A stretch of DNA of 64,000 nt from positions 227,639 to 291,638 of the forward strand of contig NZ_JAAKDW010000002.1 in the NCBI RefSeq assembly GCF_011038845.1. The letters run 5' to 3'. The DNA is from Enterococcus sp. ZJ1622. GTDB taxonomy: Bacteria; Bacillota; Bacilli; Lactobacillales; Enterococcaceae. The notes below the pieces were generated by a model. That model saw only the letters and a program-made list of their open reading frames with translations, searched no databases and was not told where the DNA came from. Shown piece by piece: positions 43,515-52,415 of the stretch. The first letter of the stretch is position 1. Each line of letters starts with the position of its first letter. The position numbers were made by a program, and so were the translations under genes.

Positions 43515-44774
43515 ATGAAAAAAGGGAGTTTGTTGGTATGTGGTTCCATAATAGTAGGATTGATGGGGGCTGTTCCTGTTGCGTCAGAAGAAGTCAGCAC
43601 GACTGTCAGTCAGGAGATGATTTCATCCGAACAAGGAACTGACACCACATCATCTAGTCAAGCGCAAAAAGCCGTGATCAATGGAGAAGAAATCACCCTT
43701 GAGGCACCAAACAAAGCAGGAAAAGGTGAAGCAGATGCTACACAAGCACCAAAAGAAGAACTGCAGCAAGGACAGGTAAGCAGATATGCTCGGAGTGCTG
43801 TACGAACGATTGCCATGTACCGACTGTATAATCCGCATAGCGGTGAACATTTTTACACCCAAGATACTGGCGAACGCGATAATCTAAGAAGGCTCGGCTG
43901 GAACTATGAGGGGATCGGCTGGCAGGCACCAACAAGCGGGAGCCCTGTGTACCGACTGTATAATCGTTACAATGGAGAGCATTTCTATACGCTGAACGCC
44001 GCCGAGCGTGACAATATCACGAAATACGGCTGGAAATATGAAGGGATCGGCTGGTATTCTTACACTGGATCAAACGGGATCGCTGTCAGCCGTTTATATA
44101 ATAAACGGGTCAACTGGCATCATTATACATTGGATCAAAATGAGAAGAACATCATCTCTAAACAAGGATGGAATTACGAAGGTGTCGGCTGGTATGCGGT
44201 TGGGAATGGCCAGCAAAGCACAGATGATTATAAATTATTAGGAGTGAAGAATTATGATCAGTATGCTTTAGGGGCGCCTAGTGGCTGTGAAGGAGCTTCA
44301 CTTCTACAAGCGTTGCAGTACAAAGGAAAAATCACGAATTGGAGCTTAACCCAATTTTTGAATACGATCCCTAAATCATCGAATGGCAATCCAAACAACG
44401 GCTTCGTTGGTAGTCCTTTTGTTGAAAATTCTTGGACTTATTCAGCCATCTACCCTGCACCGCTGACAACGTGGGGCCAAAAATACGGAAATGTCCAAAA
44501 CATCTCTGGAAGTTCCATGGATACATTACTGAATGAGGTGAAAAACGGCAATCCAGTCGTCGCGTGGGTCACAATCAACTTCCAGCCTGTACGTTGGGGG
44601 AATTGGAGCTTTGGCGCAGCGGTGAACAACAATCATGCAGTGACATTGGACGGCTATAACAAGGGAAGCAATCAAGTCCATGTATCTGATCCGATAAGCG
44701 GCTCTTACTGGCTGAACCGTTCCACCTTTGAAAGTATCTACAATGCACGTAAATACGCAGTAGTCATTCGTTAA
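43515..44774 (+). CDS. Secreted C39-like peptidase with three DUF5648 repeats
   Basis: The 419-residue protein has a signal peptide (to about residue 24), a Ser/Thr/Glu-rich linker to about 95, three tandem repeats of about 42 residues (YRLYN..GEHFYT....ERDN....GW.YEGIGW, about 98-235; DUF5648, often carbohydrate-associated), and a C-terminal papain-like C39_2 domain with Cys258 in PSGCEGASL, His374 in NNHAVTLDGY and Asp392 in VSDPISG. No LPXTG anchor is present, so it is released or bound through the repeats. It is probably a wall-associated cysteine protease or amidase. GAGGAGGGC precedes the ATG. Confidence 0.87.
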   Translation: MKKGSLLVCGSIIVGLMGAVPVASEEVSTTVSQEMISSEQGTDTTSSSQAQKAVINGEEITLEAPNKAGKGEADATQAPKEELQQGQVSRYARSAVRTIAMYRLYNPHSGEHFYTQDTGERDNLRRLGWNYEGIGWQAPTSGSPVYRLYNRYNGEHFYTLNAAERDNITKYGWKYEGIGWYSYTGSNGIAVSRLYNKRVNWHHYTLDQNEKNIISKQGWNYEGVGWYAVGNGQQSTDDYKLLGVKNYDQYALGAPSGCEGASLLQALQYKGKITNWSLTQFLNTIPKSSNGNPNNGFVGSPFVENSWTYSAIYPAPLTTWGQKYGNVQNISGSSMDTLLNEVKNGNPVVAWVTINFQPVRWGNWSFGAAVNNNHAVTLDGYNKGSNQVHVSDPISGSYWLNRSTFESIYNARKYAVVIR

Positions 44775-44830
44775 TTATAGACGACTCGTCATTTCTGCTA
44801 GTAAGGAACAAAAAGAGTATTGCTGAATAA

Positions 44831-44880
44831 ACACCAGTGACTGACGATCTTTTTCAAGATTTCCAGTCGCTGGTGTTTTC
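44831..44880. terminator. Bidirectional terminator between the C39-like gene and phoR
   Basis: ACACCAGTGACTG pairs with CAGTCGCTGGTGT across a 20-base loop that contains its own hairpin; T runs occur on both sides, suiting the convergent genes. Confidence 0.82.
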
Positions 44881-44896
44881 GTTTGTTTTATTGATA

Positions 44897-46642
44897 TCAG
44901 ATTTTCGGGAGGTTTACGGTAAAAGTCGAACCAGTACCTGGATGGCTTTCTACTTGGATCGTCCCGTGTAGCAGTTTGACGTAGTCTTTGACGATCGCAA
45001 GTCCAAGGCCGGTTCCGCCAGAATGACGGCTTCGTGCTTTATCTACACGATAGAATCTTTCGAATATCCGTTCTTGGTCTTCTTTTTCGATCCCGATCCC
45101 GAAATCCTGGACAGAAAATGTCAATGAATCAGTTACTTCATAACGAATGAGGATCGTTCCTGTGTTTTTAGAATACTGAATCGCATTTTCGATCAGATTC
45201 TTGATGATCGGATAAAGAATATCCGTCTGAGTAGTAAATGGGGCATCTTCGCCAATCAACTGGATCTTCAAATCCTTTTTTGAGATAGTTGGCTGATAGC
45301 TTTGGATGATTTGCTGAAAATAGGATTCGATCTTGATGGTCTGTGTTTCGTAAGAGTTCTCGCCATCTTTTGACAGCTGGATGATCTCTCGAATCAGTTT
45401 ATCTAATCGGATCGCATCTTTTTGCATGATTTCAAGAAAAGAAGTCAATGTCGCTGGATCATCTTTTGCCCCATCTAATAACGTCTCTGTAAAACCAATC
45501 AATGAAGTAACCGGCGTCTTCAATTCGTGAGAGACATTTCCGACAAAATCTTTTTGTAATTTTTCCAAGCGTCTCACTTTTGTCAAATCATAAGCAACGC
45601 CCAAGATTTGACCGGTTCCTTCTGGACTATTGAAATAACGCAAGCTCAAGTCTAAGGTCTGGCGCCCTTGAGTGATCGTTATTTCTTGATGGATCAGCGG
45701 CTGTTCAGGAGACACTTGATGGATCAGCTGGATCAGCTTAGGTTCTTGGATGACTTCCGTATAGTGATGCCCAGGCTGATAATCGACTACGCCCAAGTGC
45801 ATCTGCATCTTTGGATTGAGCAGAAGCAGCCGTGAATCAGAGAGATTGATCAGGAACACGCCGATCATCAGCTCGTTCAACAAAGTGTAAAGCTGCTCTT
45901 CTGTCGTAGTGTAAGCACGATACATCTTACTCATCTGTTCGCCGAGGGCATTGATGGTCTGGTATAATTCTTCCCATTGGTCGGGTGTTTGCATAATGAT
46001 CTCTGTTCGCTGGGGATCTCGGACCATTTTTTTCAAAACAGGCAAAACAGTTTTCAAAGGCTGGTTCCGTTGACAAATGAAATAATAGATCATACTGGAT
46101 AAAATGAGAAAGAAAATAAGAAAGAAGAAAAAGACCCAGCGTCGGAATGTATCGGTACGAGGTAAAAAACCACTCGTAGGTTCAGCGATTCGGACGATTG
46201 CTTCTAATTGACCATTTTTTTTGATCGGAAGAGCGACATAGAGCAGTTCTTCTTTCAATGTCGTACTTTTACGCAAAGAGCTGCCTAAGTTTCCTCCATC
46301 TAATACTGCTTTGATCTCGGGACGTGAATCCCGATGTTCATTCAATGTTTCATCATTCGTATCAAAGATGATTTTTCCTGACGCATCCATCAAAGTGATC
46401 CGTTCATTGGATTGATGGACGAATTCAGTCAGAGCCTGTTCATTTTGGGATGCTTTCAGATGAGTGACATCTAACTGACGAATGAGCAGCTGCGCTTTTT
46501 TTGTCAGATAGCTTTCTTGCTGTTCGATGATCTGCTGCTGGAAATAGTGAGAGATCAGCTGCCAGCTCCCCAAGAACAGTCCAAGCAGTACGAGCAGGAA
46601 GAAAGTACGTTCATAGCCTTTTTTCCATTTCATTTTTCTCAC
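44897..46642 (-). CDS. phoR: PhoR-type sensor histidine kinase
   Basis: The 581-residue kinase has an N-terminal membrane span (about 11-30), an extracytoplasmic sensor domain to about residue 165, a second span (about 168-190), a PAS-like region (about 255-350, LYTLLNELMIGVFLINLSDSRLLLLNP), the HisKA H-box FVGNVSHELKTPVTSLIGF and the HATPase boxes NLIENAIQYS, DFGIGIEKEDQERIFERFYR and GGTGLGLAIVKDYV. The PAS plus H-box layout is that of PhoR, which senses phosphate status. The ATG overlaps the phoP stop by four bases. pstS with PhoP-box-like repeats is encoded 4 kb away, which supports the identification. Confidence 0.88.
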   Translation of the reverse strand: MRKMKWKKGYERTFFLLVLLGLFLGSWQLISHYFQQQIIEQQESYLTKKAQLLIRQLDVTHLKASQNEQALTEFVHQSNERITLMDASGKIIFDTNDETLNEHRDSRPEIKAVLDGGNLGSSLRKSTTLKEELLYVALPIKKNGQLEAIVRIAEPTSGFLPRTDTFRRWVFFFFLIFFLILSSMIYYFICQRNQPLKTVLPVLKKMVRDPQRTEIIMQTPDQWEELYQTINALGEQMSKMYRAYTTTEEQLYTLLNELMIGVFLINLSDSRLLLLNPKMQMHLGVVDYQPGHHYTEVIQEPKLIQLIHQVSPEQPLIHQEITITQGRQTLDLSLRYFNSPEGTGQILGVAYDLTKVRRLEKLQKDFVGNVSHELKTPVTSLIGFTETLLDGAKDDPATLTSFLEIMQKDAIRLDKLIREIIQLSKDGENSYETQTIKIESYFQQIIQSYQPTISKKDLKIQLIGEDAPFTTQTDILYPIIKNLIENAIQYSKNTGTILIRYEVTDSLTFSVQDFGIGIEKEDQERIFERFYRVDKARSRHSGGTGLGLAIVKDYVKLLHGTIQVESHPGTGSTFTVNLPKI

Positions 46643-47343
46643 CCTTTTGGCTCCTGGAACTTGTAACCGAATCCTCTGACAGTCACTAAGTATTTAGGAT
46701 GTTTAGGATCTCTCTCGATTTTTTCCCGGAGGTGGCTGACGTGGACGTCGACGATCCTGCTTTGTCCGATAAAATCAAAATTCCAGATGCGGTCTAACAA
46801 CGTATCACGATCGATCACCCGGTCTTTTCGTTTCATGAAATAAACCAGTAATTCAAATTCTTTTGGCGTCAGTTCGATTGGTCGTTCATCGACAGTGACT
46901 TGATAGTTTGTCAGGTCAGCAGTGATTTGTCCAATCGACAGATATTCCGGTACTGCTTCCTCTTTTGATTGCTTGCGAGGTTCGATTCGGCGGAAGATCG
47001 CTTTCATTCGGGCAAGGACTTCCCGAGGACTGAACGGTTTGGTCAGATAATCGTCTGCACCGATTTCCAAGCCGATGATGCGGTCAACTTGGTCGTCTTT
47101 AGCAGTCAGCATCAGGATTGGTGTATCGATTTTTTCTTGTCGCAGTTTTTGGGTGATCGCCATGCCGTCCATCGAAGGAAGCATGACATCAAGGATAATG
47201 AAATCGAACGACTGCTCCATGGCAAGTTCCAAGCCTTCATGACCATCAGATGCACTTGTCACTTGATAGCCTTCTTTTTCCAGATTAAAGGTCAGTAGCG
47301 TCACGATTGAAGGTTCGTCATCAACAACTAAGATTTTTTTCAT
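46639..47343 (-). CDS. phoP: PhoP-type response regulator
   Basis: The 234-residue OmpR-family regulator has the receiver acidic pocket (Asp8, Asp9), phospho-acceptor Asp52 in FIILDVMLPSMDG, the switch Lys in MLTAKDD and a C-terminal winged helix (ELTPKEFELLVYFMKRKDRVIDRDTLLDRIW, GFGYKF). The ATG at 47343 follows AAAGGAGAAATT; an upstream in-frame ATG at 47367 is not supported. It forms a translationally coupled pair with the downstream kinase. It is the likely controller of the TTTACA repeats upstream of pstS; binding is inferred. Confidence 0.9.
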   Translation of the reverse strand: MKKILVVDDEPSIVTLLTFNLEKEGYQVTSASDGHEGLELAMEQSFDFIILDVMLPSMDGMAITQKLRQEKIDTPILMLTAKDDQVDRIIGLEIGADDYLTKPFSPREVLARMKAIFRRIEPRKQSKEEAVPEYLSIGQITADLTNYQVTVDERPIELTPKEFELLVYFMKRKDRVIDRDTLLDRIWNFDFIGQSRIVDVHVSHLREKIERDPKHPKYLVTVRGFGYKFQEPKG

Positions 47344-47469
47344 AATTTCTCCTTTTATAGGTTTCATTCCTTTTTATTTTAGCATAGAATCCATACGAGG
47401 GGCTATTTTACTAAATAAATAAATGGTATAATAGAGAGGCACTTTGCTGCAAAAGGGGGAGAATGGACA

Positions 47470-47973
47470 GTGATCGGTATCAGCGCTTGTTTAGGCGGCA
47501 TTTTATGTCGTTATGACGGTCAGAAGAAGTCAGTTCCAGAATTGGAAGAACTAGTTGCCCAAGGAGATGCGATCATGATCTGCCCGGAAGTGATCGGTGG
47601 ATTGCCTATTCCCAGAGACCCAGCAGAGATCGTAGGTGGGGACGGATTCGACGTATGGAACCATCAAGCCAAAGTAATCACCAAAAGTGGAGACGATGTG
47701 ACAAAAGCCTATAAAAGCGGAGCGATCAAAGCGTATCGCAAGCTTCGGGAAAGGGATGTCGAGCTAGTCATTCTAAAGTCGAAAAGTCCCTCATGCGGTG
47801 CAAATGAAATCTATGACGGAAGCTTTACAGGGAATCTGAAGGAAGGTGCCGGTGTTGCAACAGCTTATTTTCTTCAGCATGGAATGACGGTACTCTCTGA
47901 TGAAGACTGGCTGAAGACACGAGGTGAGCAGGATGGAGATCGAGAAAACAAATCGAATGAACGCGCTCTTTGA
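47470..47973 (+). CDS. DUF523-family protein
   Basis: The 167-residue protein has the complete DUF523 pattern: [15 protein letters not shown] near the start, [16 protein letters not shown], and LKSKSPSCG with conserved Cys, which suggests metal or Fe-S binding, although the biochemical role is unknown. It starts at GTG 47470 behind AAAGGGGGAG. Its 3' end overlaps the ylxM start (47933), so it is cotranscribed with ylxM and ffh. Confidence 0.88.
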   Translation: MIGISACLGGILCRYDGQKKSVPELEELVAQGDAIMICPEVIGGLPIPRDPAEIVGGDGFDVWNHQAKVITKSGDDVTKAYKSGAIKAYRKLRERDVELVILKSKSPSCGANEIYDGSFTGNLKEGAGVATAYFLQHGMTVLSDEDWLKTRGEQDGDRENKSNERAL

Positions 47974-48271
47974 ATTTTATTCCACGCTATTGACAGAAAA
48001 GCAAATGAATTATATGGAATTGTATTATGCAGACGATTTTTCACTAGGCGAAATCGCCGAAGAATATGAAGTGAGTCGTCAAGCTGTCTATGACAATATC
48101 AAACGAACGAGCAGGATTTTGGAAGATTATGAAAAAAAACTCCATTTATTCTCGGACTATATCGTTCGTGAGCAGTTGCTGGAAAAAATGACTGCGTATA
48201 TAAAAGAAAACTACCCAACAGATGAAAAGCTGCTTGAATATGTACAGCAGATTCAAGAAATTGAAGAATAA
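47933..48271 (+). CDS. ylxM: YlxM-family putative DNA-binding protein, SRP-associated
   Basis: The 112-residue protein has a sigma-factor region-4-like HTH ([35 protein letters not shown], about 35-70). YlxM is almost always beside ffh in Firmicutes; in streptococci it binds SRP components and modulates the GTPases. The ATG at 47933 is chosen behind GAGGTG. It overlaps the end of the DUF523 gene by 41 bases and lies 20 bases before ffh. Confidence 0.92.
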   Translation: MEIEKTNRMNALFEFYSTLLTEKQMNYMELYYADDFSLGEIAEEYEVSRQAVYDNIKRTSRILEDYEKKLHLFSDYIVREQLLEKMTAYIKENYPTDEKLLEYVQQIQEIEE

Positions 48272-48291
48272 ATAAAAGGAATGAAGAAACT

Positions 48292-49710
48292 ATGGCATTT
48301 GAAAGCTTAACAGAGCGCCTGCAACAGGCGATGGGAAAACTGAGAAAAAAAGGAAAGGTTTCAGAAGCTGACGTAAAAGAAATGATGCGGGAAATCCGCC
48401 TTGCTTTACTAGAAGCCGATGTCAACTTGCAAGTCGTCAAAGACTTTACGAAGCGCGTACGTGAGCGTGCAGTAGGTGCAGAGGTATTAGACAGCCTTTC
48501 TCCCGCACAGCAGATCGTGAAAATCGTAAATGAAGAATTGACGATCACTTTAGGGTCAGAAACTGCAGAATTGAATAAATCACCGAAGATCCCGACAGTC
48601 ATTATGATGGCAGGGCTTCAAGGGGCAGGGAAAACGACCTTCACAGGGAAACTGGCGAATTACTTGAAGAAAAACGCCAATGCACGTCCGCTCCTGATCG
48701 CAGGAGACGTGTATCGACCAGCGGCGATCGACCAATTGAAAGTACTAGGTCAGCAGTTAGATGTCCCTGTTTTTGATATGGGGACAGAAGTCAGTCCGGT
48801 AGAAATCGTCCGCCAAGGGATGGAACTCGCGAAAGAAAAGAAAAACGATTATGTCCTGATCGATACAGCCGGTCGTTTGCACATCGATGAAACATTGATG
48901 GATGAATTGAAACAAATCAAAGAGCTGACTCAGCCAAATGAGATCTTGCTGGTTGTCGATGCGATGACAGGGCAAGATGCAGTGAACGTAGCAGACAGCT
49001 TCAATCAACAACTAGGCATCACGGGTGTTGTTATCACCAAATTAGACGGAGATACTCGAGGCGGGGCAGCACTATCCATTCGTTCCGTCACAGGAGCCCC
49101 AATCAAATTCATCGGTTCAGGAGAAAAACTGACAGATCTAGAAGTTTTCCATCCGGATCGTATGGCAAGCCGTATCCTTGGCATGGGAGATATGCTGACA
49201 CTGATCGAAAAAGCCCAGCAGGATTACGATGAGAAAAAAGCAGAAGAGCTCGCACAGAAAATGCGCGAGAACTCCTTTGATTTCAACGATTTCATCGAAC
49301 AGCTCGACCAAGTGATGGGTATGGGCCCATTAGAGGATCTGATCAAAATGATCCCTGGAATGAACCAAGTACCAGGAATCGAAAATGTCAAAGTTGATCC
49401 AAAAGATGTCGAACGAAAAAAAGCGATGGTCTATTCGATGACGCCGGCTGAACGAGAAAATCCGGATCTGTTGAACCCAAGCCGCCGCCGCCGAATCGCT
49501 GCCGGCTCTGGGAATAGTGTGGTCGAAGTCAACCGAATGATCAAACAATTCAAAGAATCACGTAAAATGATGCAGCAAATGTCGAAAGGCGATATGAATA
49601 TCCCCGGCATGGATCAGATGTTTGGAACAGGAGTCAAAGGCAAACTAGGCAAAATGGCGATGAACCGAATGATGAAGAAAAACAAGAAGAAAAAGAAAAA
49701 ACGCAAATAA
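48292..49710 (+). CDS. ffh: Signal recognition particle protein Ffh
   Basis: The 472-residue SRP GTPase has an N-terminal helical bundle, the G domain with G1 GLQGAGKTT (near residue 105), G3 DTAGRLH, G4 TKLDGD and the SRP-specific insert, and a Met-rich M domain (about 300-440, QVMGMGPLEDLIKMIPGM, SRRRRIAAGSG) for signal-peptide and 4.5S RNA binding. It ends in a lysine-rich tail. With FtsY it targets ribosomes translating membrane proteins. AAAGGAATG precedes the ATG. In many Firmicutes rpsP follows directly; here 2.4 kb intervenes. Confidence 0.97.
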   Translation: MAFESLTERLQQAMGKLRKKGKVSEADVKEMMREIRLALLEADVNLQVVKDFTKRVRERAVGAEVLDSLSPAQQIVKIVNEELTITLGSETAELNKSPKIPTVIMMAGLQGAGKTTFTGKLANYLKKNANARPLLIAGDVYRPAAIDQLKVLGQQLDVPVFDMGTEVSPVEIVRQGMELAKEKKNDYVLIDTAGRLHIDETLMDELKQIKELTQPNEILLVVDAMTGQDAVNVADSFNQQLGITGVVITKLDGDTRGGAALSIRSVTGAPIKFIGSGEKLTDLEVFHPDRMASRILGMGDMLTLIEKAQQDYDEKKAEELAQKMRENSFDFNDFIEQLDQVMGMGPLEDLIKMIPGMNQVPGIENVKVDPKDVERKKAMVYSMTPAERENPDLLNPSRRRRIAAGSGNSVVEVNRMIKQFKESRKMMQQMSKGDMNIPGMDQMFGTGVKGKLGKMAMNRMMKKNKKKKKKRK

Positions 49711-49720
49711 GACTTGATGA

Positions 49721-49888
49721 AAGGTACTGTGACAAAAATCTTGTCACAGTACCTTTTTCCGAATAAACGATGTTCCAGAAGTAGCTTCTTCGAAAAATAA
49801 GCCGAAATTTCATAAAAATTTGAAAAGCAATTTTCGTAAATTTTTTCTTATTTTCTTGAAGCTGATAATTTCTGTCGCAACCTCGTTT
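49721..49888 (-). repeat. Interspersed ~165-bp intergenic repeat, copy B
   Basis: The element starts ten bases after the ffh stop with a hairpin (AAGGTACTGTGACA / TGTCACAGTACCTT, 49721-49754, then T5) that probably acts as the ffh terminator. It continues through CGAATAAACGATGTTCCAGA and GCTTCTTCGAAAAATAAGCC to TTCTGTCGCAACCTCGTTTT. It is the reverse complement of copy A and in the same orientation as copy C. Confidence 0.88.
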
Positions 49889-49935
49889 TATCGGTATTTT
49901 TTCTGATAAAATCGAACCAAAGAGAGGTGAGGCAC

Positions 49936-50535
49936 ATGGAAAGATGTCCATGGAGCAGGCAAACGACCATCATGCAAGAGTATCATGATACTGTCTGGGG
50001 CGTGCCTGAATATGACGATCAAAAACTCTTTCGAAAACTGATGCTGGATATCAATCAGGCTGGATTGAGCTGGCAGACGATTTTGAACAAAAGCGACGCA
50101 TTCGATGAAGCATATGATGGATTCGAAATCGAAAAAATCGCTGCTTATGACCAGAAAAAAATCGAGGAATTGATGCAGAACAAAGGCATCATCCGAAACC
50201 GCAGAAAAATCGAAGCAGCGATCCAGAATGCACGAGCAGTTTTGCAGATTCAAAAGGAACACGGCAGTTTCTCTGATTTTTTGTGGTCCTTTACAAATGG
50301 GAAGGTCGTGGATATCTCTTATCATTCACCTGCAGAGATCCCAACTGTCAGCCCTCTTTCTGATCGAGTGGCAAAAGAATTGAAGAAAAAAGGATGTAAA
50401 TTCATCGGAAGTACGACTATCTATGCTTTTTTAGAAGCAGTAGGGATTATCAATGATCATTTAGATATCTGTTTTCGAAAAAAAGAAGTAGCAGCGTACG
50501 CAAAAATAGACAGAGAGGATGAAAAAGATGCGTAA
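49936..50535 (+). CDS. tag: DNA-3-methyladenine glycosylase I
   Basis: The 199-residue enzyme excises 3-methyladenine from alkylated DNA. It shows the Tag hallmarks: MERCPWSRQ with the zinc-binding Cys near the N-terminus, YHDTVWGVPEYDD, FRKLMLDINQAGLSWQTIL and the terminal AVGIINDHLDICFR with zinc-ligand His and Cys. The ATG at 49936 is eight bases after AGAGGTG. It overlaps the next gene by eight bases and lies between two copies of an interspersed repeat. Confidence 0.94.
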   Translation: MERCPWSRQTTIMQEYHDTVWGVPEYDDQKLFRKLMLDINQAGLSWQTILNKSDAFDEAYDGFEIEKIAAYDQKKIEELMQNKGIIRNRRKIEAAIQNARAVLQIQKEHGSFSDFLWSFTNGKVVDISYHSPAEIPTVSPLSDRVAKELKKKGCKFIGSTTIYAFLEAVGIINDHLDICFRKKEVAAYAKIDREDEKDA

Positions 50536-51058
50536 AATCATTTTTTATGGTGCAGTGAGCTTGGATGGCTATCTAGCAGCACAGGATCACAGCCTGCAAT
50601 GGCTCTTTGATACACCGACAGGAGAACGAACGACTTATGAAGCCTTTTATGAAACGATCGATGTAACAGTGATGGGAAGAAAAACCTATGAAGAAGCTAA
50701 GAAATATTTAGAAACGGAAGCTTTATATCCGGAAAAAACCAATTATGTCTTTTCAACTAACAAAGAACTGCAGCTTCCTGATGCTGAGGTGATCCACGAA
50801 GATCCTGTTTCATTTTTGAAGCAGCTACGTCAGACGTCAGGCAAAGGGATCTGGATCGTAGGCGGTGGGCAACTGATCAAGCCATTAGTAGAAAACCAGT
50901 TGATCGATGAATGGTATATCCAGATAGCACCTGTACTATTAGGTAAAGGCATCCGTTTATTCCAAGAAGGAGACTATGAGGAACGCTATGAATTGGTCAA
51001 CACTGTCCGATTCGGCCAATTCATTGAACTTCATTACAGGAAACGTCAAGCAAACTAA
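50528..51058 (+). CDS. RibD C-terminal/dihydrofolate reductase-family protein
   Basis: The 176-residue protein is a RibD_C-fold NADPH-dependent reductase: YGAVSLDGYLA at the start, VMGRKTYEE, GIWIVGGGQLIKPLVENQLIDEWYIQIAPVLLGKGIRLF with the dinucleotide-binding GGG and conserved Gly. It is unlike DfrA in lacking the folate motifs, so the substrate is unknown and trimethoprim relevance is not implied. The start at 50528 is ten bases after GAGAGG; the adjacent in-frame ATG at 50519 is too close to it. Cotranscribed with tag. Confidence 0.88.
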   Translation: MRKIIFYGAVSLDGYLAAQDHSLQWLFDTPTGERTTYEAFYETIDVTVMGRKTYEEAKKYLETEALYPEKTNYVFSTNKELQLPDAEVIHEDPVSFLKQLRQTSGKGIWIVGGGQLIKPLVENQLIDEWYIQIAPVLLGKGIRLFQEGDYEERYELVNTVRFGQFIELHYRKRQAN

Positions 51059-51060
51059 AA

Positions 51061-51224
51061 AGAAGCTGTGACAAGATTTTTGTCACAGCTTCTTTTTCCG
51101 AATAAACGGTGTTCCAGAAGTAGCTTCTTCGAAAATAAGCCGAAATTTCACAAAAATTTGAGAAGCAATTTTCGTAAATTCCTTCTTATTTCTTGAAGCT
51201 GCCCACTTCTGTCACAACCTCTTT
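51061..51224 (-). repeat. Interspersed ~165-bp intergenic repeat, copy C
   Basis: It begins two bases after the preceding stop with the hairpin AGAAGCTGTGACA / TGTCACAGCTTCT and a T5 run, then follows the copy B sequence through CGAATAAACGGTGTTCCAGA to CTTGAAGCTGCCCACTTCTG and TCACAACCTCTTTTT. The hairpin should terminate the tag operon. It is a direct repeat of copy B with the tag and DHFR-like genes between them. Confidence 0.9.
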
Positions 51225-51227
51225 TTA

Positions 51228-51782
51228 TTAGTCATTTAATTTTTTTGAAAAATCAAGATAGGCATCCAAGATCGTTTGCAAGAAGCTCATTGTTCCTTCA
51301 ACGATATGTCCTTCTTCATCCACTAAATTAGCTATGTTGCCGATATAAGCTTCAGGTTGTTGCAAAGTTGGGATATTCAGGAAAACAAGTGATTGACGTA
51401 GATGATGGTTTGCACCAAATCCACCGATTCCACCAGGTGAAGCAGTGACAACTAGTCCTGGTTTGTTGTCCCACACGCTGTGGCCATAAGGACGAGAGCC
51501 CACGTCTAAAGCATTTTTCAATACAGCGGGAACTGAACGATTGTATTCAGGTGTAACGAAAACCACGCCATCCAATTCATTCACTTCATTACGGAATCTT
51601 GTCCATTCTGCTGGAACATTTTCAGGTGTTTCAAGATCCTCGTTATAAAATGGAAGGTCATCCATTTTTACAAAAACACTTTCGTATCCATCAGGTAATA
51701 AGCTAGAAAAAGCTTCCGCTACTTTTTTATTATATGAATCTTTTCTTAAACTACCGATAAAAAAAACGATTTTCTTTGTCAT
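51228..51782 (-). CDS. NADPH-dependent FMN reductase-family flavoprotein
   Basis: The 184-residue flavodoxin-like protein has the FMN phosphate loop FFIGSLRKDSYNKKVAEAF at the N-terminus and the family segments VVFVTPEYNRSVPAVLKNALDVGSRP and VVTASPGGIGGFGANHHLRQ. Members reduce FMN, azo dyes, quinones or chromate with NAD(P)H; the physiological substrate is unknown. AAGGAGGAAATGC precedes the ATG. It is transcribed against the flanking genes. The 346 bases between its start and rpsP hold divergent promoters and AT-rich sequence but no other gene. Confidence 0.92.
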   Translation of the reverse strand: MTKKIVFFIGSLRKDSYNKKVAEAFSSLLPDGYESVFVKMDDLPFYNEDLETPENVPAEWTRFRNEVNELDGVVFVTPEYNRSVPAVLKNALDVGSRPYGHSVWDNKPGLVVTASPGGIGGFGANHHLRQSLVFLNIPTLQQPEAYIGNIANLVDEEGHIVEGTMSFLQTILDAYLDFSKKLND

Positions 51783-52060
51783 AAAGCATTTCCTCCTTCA
51801 AACTATCTACATTTATCTTACAAAAAATAAGTAAACAGCGCAAATAAAAACACTCATCTATGTTTAGTTTCTTGTTGGTTGACGAAATAGCTCGTATTTG
51901 CAAGAGATACTTTAGCTAATCATCTGTGCTTCATCCATTCTAAAAAGAAAAATAGAGAATCTGGAAGTAAGGAACCTCTGATTAACTGTATAATCAAACT
52001 AACTAAAATCGAATTTATAGTAGAAAAATCGAATTTATTCAAGCTGTAAAGAAAAAAAGC

Positions 52061-52089
52061 TTTACAGGGTAAAAAAAAACTGTTACACT
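52061..52089 (+). promoter_or_regulatory. Promoter of rpsP-khpA
   Basis: TTTACA (52061-52066) and TACACT (52084-52089) are separated by exactly 17 bases that contain an A9 tract. The Shine-Dalgarno GGAGGTGG and the rpsP ATG follow. Confidence 0.7.
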
Positions 52090-52128
52090 ACATCTTGTGA
52101 ATAAAAACAATGGAGGTGGAAATAAATA

Positions 52129-52404
52129 ATGGCAGTTAAAATCCGTTTAAAACGTATGGGTTCTAAAAAGAGTCCTTTTTACCGTATCGTCGTAGCTGAT
52201 TCACGTTCTCCTCGTGACGGACGTTTCATCGAAACTGTAGGTACTTACAACCCTTTGAAAGACCCTGCAGAAGTAGTTTTAAAAGAAGATTTAGTTCTTG
52301 ACTGGTTGTCAAAAGGTGCGCAACCTTCTGATACTGTTCGTAACATCCTTTCAAAAGAAGGCGTTATGCAAAAACACCACGAAGCTAAATTCTCAAAGAA
52401 ATAA
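52129..52404 (+). CDS. rpsP: 30S ribosomal protein S16
   Basis: The 91-residue protein begins [20 protein letters not shown] and includes [20 protein letters not shown], diagnostic for bS16, needed for assembly of the 30S 5' domain. Strong GGAGGTGG ribosome site. It is followed after 11 bases by khpA, a universal Firmicute pairing. Confidence 0.98.
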   Translation: MAVKIRLKRMGSKKSPFYRIVVADSRSPRDGRFIETVGTYNPLKDPAEVVLKEDLVLDWLSKGAQPSDTVRNILSKEGVMQKHHEAKFSKK

Positions 52405-52415
52405 GGTGATCGGGA

